From SIG710 sp045651985 (GTDB lineage Bacteria; Bacillota; Clostridia; Oscillospirales; CAG-272): DNA of 13,762 nucleotides. Below, one piece after another: positions 1 to 5,948 of this stretch. A program made the position numbers and the translations under genes. The notes under the pieces were generated by a model that saw only the letters and a program-made list of their open reading frames with translations, was not told the DNA's origin and did not search any database. The stretch spans positions 1-13,762 of the forward strand of contig JAZRTK010000051.1 in the NCBI GenBank assembly GCA_045651985.1, in the 5' to 3' direction. Position 1 is the first letter of the stretch. Each line of letters begins with the position of its first letter.

Positions 1-28
1 AAAAAGGCTGCCACAAATGTGACAGCCT
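1..28 (-). terminator. Rho-independent terminator after rplA
   Basis: On the minus strand a 10-bp stem (AGGCUGUCAC with GUGGCAGCCU, one G-U pair) closes a four-base AUUU loop and runs into at least five U residues at the window edge. It starts 16 bases after the rplA stop codon. The U run may be longer, because the window ends inside it. In related genomes rplJ-rplL follow rplA, so this could be a partial terminator or attenuator rather than the end of the transcript. Confidence 0.85.
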
Positions 29-44
29 CCCAAAAAGCATTTGA

Positions 45-743
45 TTAGCCGAGCTTAGCCTGGTTGACCTTAACGCCGGGGCCCATTGTAGATGCGAGAA
101 CGCAGCTCTTAATGTACTGTCCCTTTGCGGAAGCGGGCTTAGCCTTGATAATAGCACCCATGAGTGCATCAAAGTTTTCTTGAAGCTTAGCCTCACCAAA
201 TGAAGCCTTGCCGATAGGGCAGTGAATGATGTTCGTCTTATCAAGACGGTATTCGATCTTACCTGCCTTAGCTTCGGTAACTGCACGAGCAACGTCGGGA
301 GTTACGGTACCTGCCTTGGGGTTAGGCATAAGTCCCTTAGGACCGAGCACCTTACCAAGACGGCCCACAAGACCCATCATATCGGGGCTTGCGATAACAA
401 CGTCGAAGTCGAACCAGTTTTCCTTTGTGATCTTCTGAACGTACTCTTCAGCACCAACGTAGTCAGCGCCGGCGTCAAGAGCCGCCTTGACCTTGTCGTC
501 ACCCTTGGTAATAACGAGAGTCTTTACGGTCTTACCTGTTCCGTTAGGGAGAACGATAGCACCGCGGACCTGCTGGTCTGCGTGACGGGAGTCAACGCCC
601 AGACGAACGTGAATTTCAATAGTTTCATCAAACTTAGCCTTGGAAGTCTTGCAAACGAGTGCAACTGCCTCAGCGGGATCATAGAGCTTGCTCTTTTCGA
701 TGAGAGCAGCGCTTTCTGCGTACTTCTTTCCTACTTTTGCCAT
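45..743 (-). CDS. rplA: 50S ribosomal protein L1
   Basis: This is L1 (232 residues, the usual length), which binds 23S rRNA at the mobile L1 stalk and helps release E-site tRNA. In many bacteria it also represses its own operon by binding the mRNA. The family signature GRLGKVLGPKGLMPNPKAGT lies at residues 127-146, and the motif NWFDFDVVIASPDMM precedes it. The ATG at 743 has a purine-rich site (AAGGGGG) that overlaps the rplK stop codon. The gap to rplK is 14 bases, so the two genes are cotranscribed and probably coupled. A terminator follows. A likely target of L1 autoregulation lies upstream of rplK at 1203-1247. Confidence 0.98.
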   Translation of the reverse strand: MAKVGKKYAESAALIEKSKLYDPAEAVALVCKTSKAKFDETIEIHVRLGVDSRHADQQVRGAIVLPNGTGKTVKTLVITKGDDKVKAALDAGADYVGAEEYVQKITKENWFDFDVVIASPDMMGLVGRLGKVLGPKGLMPNPKAGTVTPDVARAVTEAKAGKIEYRLDKTNIIHCPIGKASFGEAKLQENFDALMGAIIKAKPASAKGQYIKSCVLASTMGPGVKVNQAKLG

Positions 744-757
744 TTTACACTACCCCC

Positions 758-1183
758 TTAGTCTTCAACAGTGATACCCATGCTGCGGGCTGTACCTGCA
801 ACCATGCTCATAGCCGCCTCCAGAGAAGCTGCGTTGAGGTCGGGCATCTTTGTCTCTGCGATCTTCTGAACCTGCTCCTTGGTAATCTTTGCTACCTTTG
901 TCTTGTTAGGAACTGCGGATGCTGTTTCGATACCGCAAGCCTTCTTAATAAGAACGGGGGCAGGGGGAGTCTTTGTGATGAAGGAGAAGGAACGGTCTGC
1001 GTATACCGTGATAACAACAGGGATAATAAGACCGATGTCCTTCTTGGTTCTCTCGTTGAATTCCTTTGTAAATACGGGAATTGCAACGCCGTACTGACCA
1101 AGTGCGGGACCTACGGGAGGCTGAGGAGTAGCCTTACCTGCAGGCAGCTGAAGCTTAATGTAACCGAGTATTTTCTTTGCCAT
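758..1183 (-). CDS. rplK: 50S ribosomal protein L11
   Basis: L11 (141 residues, normal length) forms the base of the ribosomal GTPase-associated centre on 23S rRNA. The N-terminal domain (about residues 1-70) holds the proline-rich PPVGPALGQ segment at 22-30. A PPAP hinge sits at 73-76, followed by the RNA-binding C-terminal domain. The ATG at 1183 follows GGAGG at a rather long spacing of about 11 bases. It is the second-last gene of the rpmG-secE-nusG-rplK-rplA unit and is separated from nusG by a 116-base leader with conserved-looking structure, where L1 feedback probably acts. Confidence 0.98.
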   Translation of the reverse strand: MAKKILGYIKLQLPAGKATPQPPVGPALGQYGVAIPVFTKEFNERTKKDIGLIIPVVITVYADRSFSFITKTPPAPVLIKKACGIETASAVPNKTKVAKITKEQVQKIAETKMPDLNAASLEAAMSMVAGTARSMGITVED

Positions 1184-1202
1184 AGTTAATTACACCTCCA
1201 AT

Positions 1203-1280
1203 GTGGTAATGAATACGGGAGAATTAAAGAATTTTTCTCCCTCCCACGTACTGTGCAACGACAAGCGTTGCGGGAGCACA
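1203..1280 (-). promoter_or_regulatory. Structured rplKA leader, probable L1-binding site
   Basis: Two hairpins lie in the mRNA between nusG and rplK. The first (1280-1252) has a 6-bp stem GCAACG/CGUUGC, loop CUUGU, and an outer UGU/ACA pairing that leaves a one-sided GCUCCC bulge. The second (1247-1203) has an outer GUGG/CCAC stem, an asymmetric inner loop, and an inner 7-bp stem GGGAGAA/UUCUCCC. The GUGGGAG...UACCAC frame resembles the L1 site of 23S rRNA (helices 76-78). Known L1 operon operators mimic that site. Assigning it as the L1 target is inference from resemblance and position. The GCUCCC bulge could also pair with GGGAG of the second element, giving an alternative fold. Confidence 0.65.
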
Positions 1281-1299
1281 TATTGGCTTTATGCGCCCT

Positions 1300-1845
1300 T
1301 TACTGTGCGAGCTTAACGTCAGTTGCGTCCAGCTCAACGGGAATGTCACGGCGACCTCTCTGAACGAGTACCGTAACCTTTTTAAGATCGTCCGAAATAG
1401 ACTGCACAGTACCTGTGTAGCCCTCGAAAAGACCTGCGGAAACCGTAACCGCGTCGCCGACGTTGAACTTGAGCTTTTCCTCTTTGTGCTCACCTTCAAG
1501 GTTCAGCGCATCGACCTCCGCCTGAGACAGGGGAGTAGGGCGGGATCCGGGACCAACAAAGCCCGTAACGCCCGTGATATTGCGAACGACGTGCCAACTC
1601 TCTTCGGTCATAGTCATCTTGACCAGCACATAGCTGGGGAAGATCTTGACCTCGGTGACCTTTTCCTCGTCGCCGTTCTTTTCTACGATGGTTTCCGTGG
1701 GGATTCTGATATCATAGATCAAGTGACCCAGTCCCCGATTTTCAATGATTTTCTCAAGGTTGGTCATAACCTTGTTCTCGTAACCGGCATAGGTGTGCGC
1801 CACATACCATCTCGGTCCGACGTTCATTTCATTGATATCGCTCAT
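1300..1845 (-). CDS. nusG: Transcription termination/antitermination factor NusG
   Basis: NusG (181 residues, normal) rides on RNA polymerase, modulating pausing and Rho action and coupling transcription to translation. The NGN domain spans about residues 11-110, starting with RWYVAHTYAGYENKV and ending with the typical GFVGPGSRPTPLS. The KOW domain follows at about 127-175 (GLFEGYTGTV). The end, IPVELDATDVKLAQ, differs slightly from the usual TPVELDFSQVEK, but the fold is clearly intact. The ATG at 1845 is preceded by GAGG close to the secE stop. The gap from secE is 11 bases, so coupling is likely, as in most bacteria. Confidence 0.97.
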   Translation of the reverse strand: MSDINEMNVGPRWYVAHTYAGYENKVMTNLEKIIENRGLGHLIYDIRIPTETIVEKNGDEEKVTEVKIFPSYVLVKMTMTEESWHVVRNITGVTGFVGPGSRPTPLSQAEVDALNLEGEHKEEKLKFNVGDAVTVSAGLFEGYTGTVQSISDDLKKVTVLVQRGRRDIPVELDATDVKLAQ

Positions 1846-1856
1846 TTAAATCTACC

Positions 1857-2435
1857 TCAGAGATTTCCGAGAAGACCTACACCTGTCGAGAAGAGCAGGT
1901 CGAGAATTGCGATGAAGATCGCCGCGATAATAACCACAACGATAACAACGAACGTGTTCTTTGCAACCTGATTCTTAGGTGTCCAGGTGATCTTCTTTAC
2001 TTCGCTTCTGCACTCGCGGAAGAACTTTGCAACCTTTACTCTGTTCTTGATGCAGTAAACTACTGCAACAATAACGATAACGAGTGTGATAACGATGCTT
2101 ACGATCTCACCTGTTGTGAGCTTCTTAGACTCTTTCTTTGTGTCGCCTGTTGTCTCTGTGTCGCCTTCCGTATCAGCCGCTGTGTCGTCGGCCTTATCGG
2201 AGCCGTCAGCAACCTCTGCCGTGTCATCCGCTTTATCGGAATCCTCGGTATCAGCGGGGGCTGCTTCGCCGTCCGCAGCATCGGGCGCAGCGGTATCGTC
2301 GGTATCAGCAACATCGACCGTGTCAACGGTTGTGTCGGCTGCCTCTGTTGCGAATACGCTTACAGAGGAGAGAACAAATACAAGCACGAGAGAGAGAATC
2401 AAGCAGGCAATTTTGTTAAAATTCTTTGTAGCCAT
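1857..2435 (-). CDS. secE: Preprotein translocase subunit SecE with N-terminal signal-like and acidic extension
   Basis: SecE clamps SecY in the protein-conducting channel. The family core is at residues 131-192: an amphipathic helix with SEVKKITWTPKNQVAKNT (144-161), then one membrane segment (about 162-183). Gram-positive SecE is usually about 60-70 residues, but this protein has 192. The extra part is a hydrophobic segment at about 9-28 ending in VFA-T, which resembles a signal peptidase site. Next comes a region (30-98) of almost only D, E, A, T, V and G with about 26 acidic and 2 basic residues, then a second membrane segment (109-129). SDKADDTA occurs twice (66-73 and 79-86). There is no internal ATG, and a strong GGAAGGGG site lies before the ATG at 2435, so the extension belongs to the gene. 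If the first segment is exported, the acidic part lies outside the membrane and the core keeps its normal orientation. The role of the extension is unknown. Confidence 0.93.
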   Translation of the reverse strand: MATKNFNKIACLILSLVLVFVLSSVSVFATEAADTTVDTVDVADTDDTAAPDAADGEAAPADTEDSDKADDTAEVADGSDKADDTAADTEGDTETTGDTKKESKKLTTGEIVSIVITLVIVIVAVVYCIKNRVKVAKFFRECRSEVKKITWTPKNQVAKNTFVVIVVVIIAAIFIAILDLLFSTGVGLLGNL

Positions 2436-2453
2436 TTTGTTTCCCCTTCCCTA

Positions 2454-2615
2454 TCACTTAGACTCTTTGTGAAGAGTGTGCTTGCGGCAGAAGCGGCAGA
2501 ACTTATTCATTTCAAGTCTGTCAGGGTCATTCTTCTTGTTCTTCTTTGTGTCATAGTTTCTCTGCTTGCATTCGGAGCAAACGAGAGTGATCTTGACTCT
2601 TGCATCATTAGCCAT
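2454..2615 (-). CDS. rpmG: 50S ribosomal protein L33 (zinc-binding form)
   Basis: This 53-residue gene is easy to miss because of its size. The product begins MANDARVKITLVCSEC and is rich in lysine and arginine. It contains NYDTKKNKKNDPDRLEMNKF, typical of L33, and two CxxC pairs (C13/C16 and C40/C43), so it is the zinc-binding C+ form rather than a zinc-free paralogue. The ATG at 2615 has GGGAGG upstream at about 10 bases spacing. secE starts 18 bases after its stop. It is the first gene after the promoter at 2804-2832 and has a leader of about 180 bases. In many Bacillota, zinc-free L33 copies are induced by Zur when zinc is low. A Zur block lies in this window, but no Zur-like palindrome is visible near this gene. 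Confidence 0.96.
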   Translation of the reverse strand: MANDARVKITLVCSECKQRNYDTKKNKKNDPDRLEMNKFCRFCRKHTLHKESK

Positions 2616-2797
2616 GATTTCGGCACCTCCCAATTCTTAATTATTTGCCGTCACAAGACGGCCGTGTACCTCCCTCTGATGCCGGCAGGACCTTGAATCC
2701 CGAAGGATTTGGCGCCAAAGTCCGATATTTTGCAATACAAAGAAGGAAAAAGCTTGTCCTTTTTCTTTGCACAACAAAAAAGCCCTCATGCAGAGGT
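2616..2797 (-). promoter_or_regulatory. Long structured 5' leader of the rpmG operon
   Basis: About 180 transcribed bases precede rpmG and hold no gene. From 5' to 3' the RNA contains an imperfect A/U-rich hairpin (CAAAGAA...UUCUUUG). A compound hairpin follows at 2723-2688: GGACUUUG pairs with CAAGGUCC, a one-sided GCGCCA bulge comes next, then AAUCC-UUCG-GGAUU. Further on are the palindrome UGCCGGCA and a 6-bp hairpin GCCGUC-UUGU-GACGGC (2662-2647), which ends 31 bases before the start codon. No U run follows the last stem, so it is not an ordinary terminator. I do not recognise a known riboswitch or T-box here. A protein-binding or processing role is possible but unproven. Confidence 0.55.
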
Positions 2798-2803
2798 AGA
2801 ATT

Positions 2804-2832
2804 ATTCTACCACTATTTGACCTTCTTGTCAA
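2804..2832 (-). promoter_or_regulatory. Sigma-A type promoter of rpmG-secE-nusG-rplKA with upstream phased A-tracts
   Basis: On the minus strand there is a perfect -35 TTGACA (2832-2827), a 17-base spacer and a -10 TAGAAT (2809-2804). Transcription would start near 2797. Directly upstream are three A-tracts of 7, 7 and 6 bases (T runs at 2836-2842, 2846-2852 and 2855-2860 on the plus strand) spaced roughly one helical turn apart. This is typical of an UP element or intrinsic bend at strong ribosomal promoters. The promoter strength is inferred from sequence alone. Confidence 0.9.
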
Positions 2833-2916
2833 TAGTTTTTTTGGATTTTTTTGATTTTTTGTGCAACGGAGCAGAAATTGGCACTATATATGGAAGAAAA
2901 TTAACAAAACGACTAC

Positions 2917-2942
2917 AAAAACGGGAAGCGCACGCCTCCCGT
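2917..2942 (-). terminator. Terminator of the amidohydrolase gene
   Basis: On the minus strand ACGGGA and UCCCGU form the outer stem. A G-C rich inner stem (GCG/CGC) with one mismatch lies inside it, and UUUUUGU follows. It begins 8 bases after the amidohydrolase stop codon, so that gene is a single-gene transcript separated from the rpmG operon downstream. Confidence 0.85.
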
Positions 2943-2950
2943 TTGGTTTA

Positions 2951-3760
2951 TTATTTGAGGTCAAGCAATCTTTTCGCGTTGCCGGACAGTATTGAAAGTC
3001 TCTGCGCGTCCGTCAATGGCAAAGCCATAAAATGCTCTATCTCCTTTGCGGGTGACCACATGGGGTAATCGGTACCGTAAAGTATCTTTTCTGTTCCGTA
3101 GCGGTTCATTATCTCCACCGTCTGCTCGTCTGTCAGATACTGCATGGACGAGGAGCAGTCAACGTAAACGTTTTCGAAGTCGCAAAGGGCGCGACTTGCT
3201 TCGTCGTACACAGACCAGCCGCCAAAATGTGCGCCAACCACTTTCAATTTCGGAAAAGCCTTCAAAACGGGAATGACGCGGTTAGGATTTGAATAATCGT
3301 AGCGGTAATCCCCCGTGTGTATCAAAATCGGGATCCCCGCATCCTGACAGCGTGCGTAAATTCGCTCGCATCTCTTGTCGTCCAAGGCAAATTTTTGAAT
3401 GTCGGGGTGTATCTTCACCCCCTTCAGACCGAGTTCAAGCATTTCGTCAAAATCTCCGTCAATATCCTCGCTTTCGGGGTGCATAGCCCCAAAGCCGAGA
3501 GTTCTGTCGGAATTTTCTCTCGCCAGCTCGGATATGAAACGGTTTATGCTGTGCACCTGGTGTGGTGTGGTCGCCACCGACTGGATAACGAAAAAATCGG
3601 TGCCCGACTGCTCCGAGGTCATCAACAGGTCCTCTAAAGTCCCCTCTCCGTTCACTCCCTCGCCGTAAAAATCACCCGTAGCGTGAGCCGCTTTTTGCGC
3701 GATCTTTGCGGGATACACGTGGCAATGAAAATCTATGGTATAAAATTTGTTGTCGACCAT
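2951..3760 (-). CDS. Metal-dependent amidohydrolase, Amidohydro_2/ACMSD-like TIM barrel
   Basis: The protein of 269 residues belongs to the amidohydrolase superfamily, COG2159 type. The metal and catalytic motifs are complete: HCH at 12-14 (DFHCHVYP), GVKIHP at 114-119, LIHTGD with H148, VGAHFGGW with H178, and YGTDYP with D231. The family includes decarboxylases and hydrolases acting on small ring or carboxylate substrates. The real substrate cannot be told from sequence. I start at the ATG at 3760, preceded by GGAG. The frame stays open to 3898, but those 46 extra codons would cross both the terminator of the previous operon and this gene's promoter. No signal peptide is seen, so it should be cytoplasmic. 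It has its own promoter and terminator and no functional neighbour. Confidence 0.9.
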   Translation of the reverse strand: MVDNKFYTIDFHCHVYPAKIAQKAAHATGDFYGEGVNGEGTLEDLLMTSEQSGTDFFVIQSVATTPHQVHSINRFISELARENSDRTLGFGAMHPESEDIDGDFDEMLELGLKGVKIHPDIQKFALDDKRCERIYARCQDAGIPILIHTGDYRYDYSNPNRVIPVLKAFPKLKVVGAHFGGWSVYDEASRALCDFENVYVDCSSSMQYLTDEQTVEIMNRYGTEKILYGTDYPMWSPAKEIEHFMALPLTDAQRLSILSGNAKRLLDLK

Positions 3761-3788
3761 GGTCAAAAAGTCTCCGTTCGGAAAAATG

Positions 3789-3801
3789 GGCAATCGTTGC
3801 C
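3789..3801. promoter_or_regulatory. Small inverted repeat in the amidohydrolase 5' leader
   Basis: GGCAA-TCG-TTGCC is a perfect 5-3-5 inverted repeat lying just downstream of the expected transcription start (about 3806) and 29 bases before the start codon. It could be an operator or a short RNA hairpin, but its small size means chance is also likely. Confidence 0.3.
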
Positions 3802-3812
3802 GTTTGCCGATA

Positions 3813-3841
3813 ATTTTACCACGCAAAGGGCGAAAAGTCAA
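3813..3841 (-). promoter_or_regulatory. Sigma-A type promoter of the amidohydrolase gene
   Basis: On the minus strand TTGACT (3841-3836), a 17-base spacer and TAAAAT (3818-3813) lie directly after the U run of the preceding terminator. Transcription would begin near 3806, giving a leader of about 46 bases before the ATG at 3760. This decides the start codon of that gene. Confidence 0.85.
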
Positions 3842-3849
3842 GATAAAAA

Positions 3850-3883
3850 GAGAAAAAACGGGGACCCGAGATCGGGTCCCCGT
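3850..3883 (-). terminator. Strong terminator of the rpiR-ispH/S1 operon
   Basis: On the minus strand an 11-bp G-C rich stem (ACGGGGACCCG with CGGGUCCCCGU) with a four-base loop is followed by UUUUUU. It begins about 18 bases after the ispH-S1 stop codon. It closes the long operon that starts at 9460. Confidence 0.95.
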
Positions 3884-3901
3884 GATTTGTGTTTTCAAAA
3901 A

Positions 3902-5932
3902 TTATTCAGCGTCTGTTGCCTCAACAGCCTCTTCGACAGCTTCCTCTGCGGGCATAGCCTCTTCAGCCGCCTTTGCCTCCTCAAGGAGTGCGCGGATAGA
4001 AAGGCTTACCTTGTTGTTCTCAAAATCGATCTCCGTGATCTTCGCGTCAACAACCTGACCGATCTCAAGAACGTCAGCAGGCTTTGCGATCTTCTCGAGA
4101 GCGATCTGGGAGATGTGGATAAGTCCGTCTACGCCGTCAACGATCTCAGCAAATGCACCGAAGGGCATCATGGAAACGATCTTAACGGGAGCAACGTCGC
4201 CTACAGCATACTTGTCAGCAAAGATCTTCCAGGGGTTTGTAGCCTCCGTCTTGTAGCCGAGAGAGATTCTCTTCTTCTCAACGTCAAGAGCCTTTACGTA
4301 AACGTCGATGGTGTCGCCGATAGCAACTACTTCTGCGGGGGACTTGATTCTCTTCCAGGACAGCTCGGTGATATGTACCATACCGTCAACGCCGCCGATA
4401 TCAACGAACGCGCCGTATGTTGTCATACTCTTAACAGTACCCGTGTACTGCTTGCCCTCTTCAACTGTTGCCCAGAAAGCAGCCTCTTTTGCCTGTCTCT
4501 CCTCGCGGGCAACGTCACGGATAGAGCCGTAAGCACGGCGACCCTTGACCTCGATAACTCTGAACCTGACGGTCTGACCGACCAGAACGGAGAGATCTCC
4601 GTCGCGGCGGATACCTGTGTGCGCACCGGGAATGAATACGCGGTTGTTGTTTGCAAGAACGATAACGCCGCCCTTGACTGCCTCAATCACCTTGCCCTCA
4701 AGGATCTCCTTGCTTTCAAGAGCAAGCTCGATCTCCTTCCAGCACTTGTCGGAATCGGTTCTCTTCTTGGAGAGCTCTGCGATTCCCTCGATGTCACTTA
4801 CGCGGATAACGAAAGCTTCAACTTCGTCGCCCACCTTAAACATTTCCTTCAAATTTACAGAAGGATCGTCTGTGATCTGCTCGGCCTTGATAATGCCGGT
4901 GACCTTGTATCCGATATCAAGCTGGATCTCGGCGTTGGATACTGATGTAACGTATCCGGTAACGGTGTCACCTGTATTTAAAGTTTTGTTAAGTGATTCT
5001 TCGAGCATTGCTTCAAAATTTTCGCTCATTTTGTTGTATACCTCCTCTATTATGCCTGCGGGTGTTGAAGCACCTGCGGCTATTCCAACCCGTTTTTCGG
5101 GTGAAATTTGCAAATTTTCGATGTCCGAGACGTCTTGTATCCAATACGTTTCGGGGCAGACCGCACGGCAGATCTCGGCAAGCTTTGCGCTGTTTGAGCT
5201 GTCTTTTCCGCCGATGACGATCATCAGATCGCACCTTTGTGCAAGCTCTTTTGCCTCGGTCTGTCTCGTTTCAGTCACACTGCATATTGTATCAAAAATT
5301 ATCGGATTTGTACAGAGTTTTTTCAGAACTTTTTGACTTTTGTGCCATTCCGACAATTTTTGAGTTGTTTGCGCCACTATTACGGGCGAATTGTTGGTGA
5401 TTTTGCTCAGATTATCCCTGTTTTCACCGTCAAAATAAGCTTCAATCCCGTCAGCCGACCCAAAGACGTGACATTCGCCTCTAAAATGGCTCACGATGCC
5501 CTTGACCTCGGGGTGGTCGCGGTTGCCCAGAACAATGGAAATTTTGCCCTCTCCGCCATTCTCATCGGCTATCCTGTGGATCTTTTTCACATACGGGCAA
5601 GTGCAGTCAACCACCTCAAAATAGGGGTTTTCCTCCTTGCATTTTGCAAGGAGCGCGTCAAGCTCCGCCGTGATTCCGTGAGCGCGGATAAATACGGTTG
5701 CGGGCGCGTCCTTCGTACTTTCCGAGGCGATTCGCTCAATGTCCTCCTCGCCGATAGTTATAACGCCGCGCTCGGCAAGAGAGCGATTGTATGTATCGTT
5801 ATGTATAAGATGTCCGAGAGTGTATATTTTTCTGCCGGGCACGGACGCGTTCACCGCCGCTTCCAGGGTATCGGTGGCGCGCTTTACACCAAAGCAGAAA
5901 CCTGCGTTTTTTGCTATTATGACCTCTGCCAT
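3902..5932 (-). CDS. ispH: IspH (HMBPP reductase) fused to four-domain S1-like RNA-binding protein
   Basis: The protein of 676 residues has two parts. Residues 1 to about 300 are IspH, the 4Fe-4S enzyme that makes IPP and DMAPP in the last step of the MEP pathway. The three cluster cysteines are C13 (GFCFGV), C112 (CTCPYVKKIH) and C217 (DTICSVTETRQ). The substrate residues H44, H85, H140 and E142 (DHPEVKG) and SSNS at 245-248 are also present. The second part has four S1 domains (about 319-388, 409-475, 493-561 and 577-647); the last two have the canonical YGAFVDIGGVDGMVHI form. It ends in a short tail rich in alanine and glutamate. Such IspH-S1 fusions are known in Clostridia. The ATG at 5932 has AAAGGAG just ahead; an in-frame TTG at 5959 is less likely. 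It lies 16 bases after plsC and is last in the operon. Confidence 0.96.
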   Translation of the reverse strand: MAEVIIAKNAGFCFGVKRATDTLEAAVNASVPGRKIYTLGHLIHNDTYNRSLAERGVITIGEEDIERIASESTKDAPATVFIRAHGITAELDALLAKCKEENPYFEVVDCTCPYVKKIHRIADENGGEGKISIVLGNRDHPEVKGIVSHFRGECHVFGSADGIEAYFDGENRDNLSKITNNSPVIVAQTTQKLSEWHKSQKVLKKLCTNPIIFDTICSVTETRQTEAKELAQRCDLMIVIGGKDSSNSAKLAEICRAVCPETYWIQDVSDIENLQISPEKRVGIAAGASTPAGIIEEVYNKMSENFEAMLEESLNKTLNTGDTVTGYVTSVSNAEIQLDIGYKVTGIIKAEQITDDPSVNLKEMFKVGDEVEAFVIRVSDIEGIAELSKKRTDSDKCWKEIELALESKEILEGKVIEAVKGGVIVLANNNRVFIPGAHTGIRRDGDLSVLVGQTVRFRVIEVKGRRAYGSIRDVAREERQAKEAAFWATVEEGKQYTGTVKSMTTYGAFVDIGGVDGMVHITELSWKRIKSPAEVVAIGDTIDVYVKALDVEKKRISLGYKTEATNPWKIFADKYAVGDVAPVKIVSMMPFGAFAEIVDGVDGLIHISQIALEKIAKPADVLEIGQVVDAKITEIDFENNKVSLSIRALLEEAKAAEEAMPAEEAVEEAVEATDAE

Positions 5933-5948
5933 GATGCTCCTTTCAAGA

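Noticed and set aside
2086..2472. Serine/alanine-rich plus-strand frame opposite secE
   Set aside because: It is the antisense of the Asp/Ala/Thr-rich low-complexity region of SecE and has no ribosome binding site or family match.
2454..2615. Zur control of this L33 gene
   Set aside because: The protein has both CxxC pairs and is the zinc-containing form, and no copy of the TGAGAA...TTCTCA palindrome is seen at its promoter.
2641..2730. tRNA-Trp or T-box in the rpmG leader
   Set aside because: tRNA-Trp often lies near rpmG-secE, but no cloverleaf or T-arm consensus can be formed. A segment AGGGAGGUACACGG is only loosely like the T-box, and no terminator or amino acid gene follows.
3761..3898. 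46-codon N-terminal extension of the amidohydrolase
   Set aside because: It would span the preceding operon's terminator and the gene's own promoter; the ATG at 3760 has GGAG and leads directly into the metal-binding motif.
3683..4945. Open frame of 420 codons on the plus strand
   Set aside because: It runs opposite the amidohydrolase start, a terminator and the S1 domains, has no motif, and crosses well-supported signals on the other strand.
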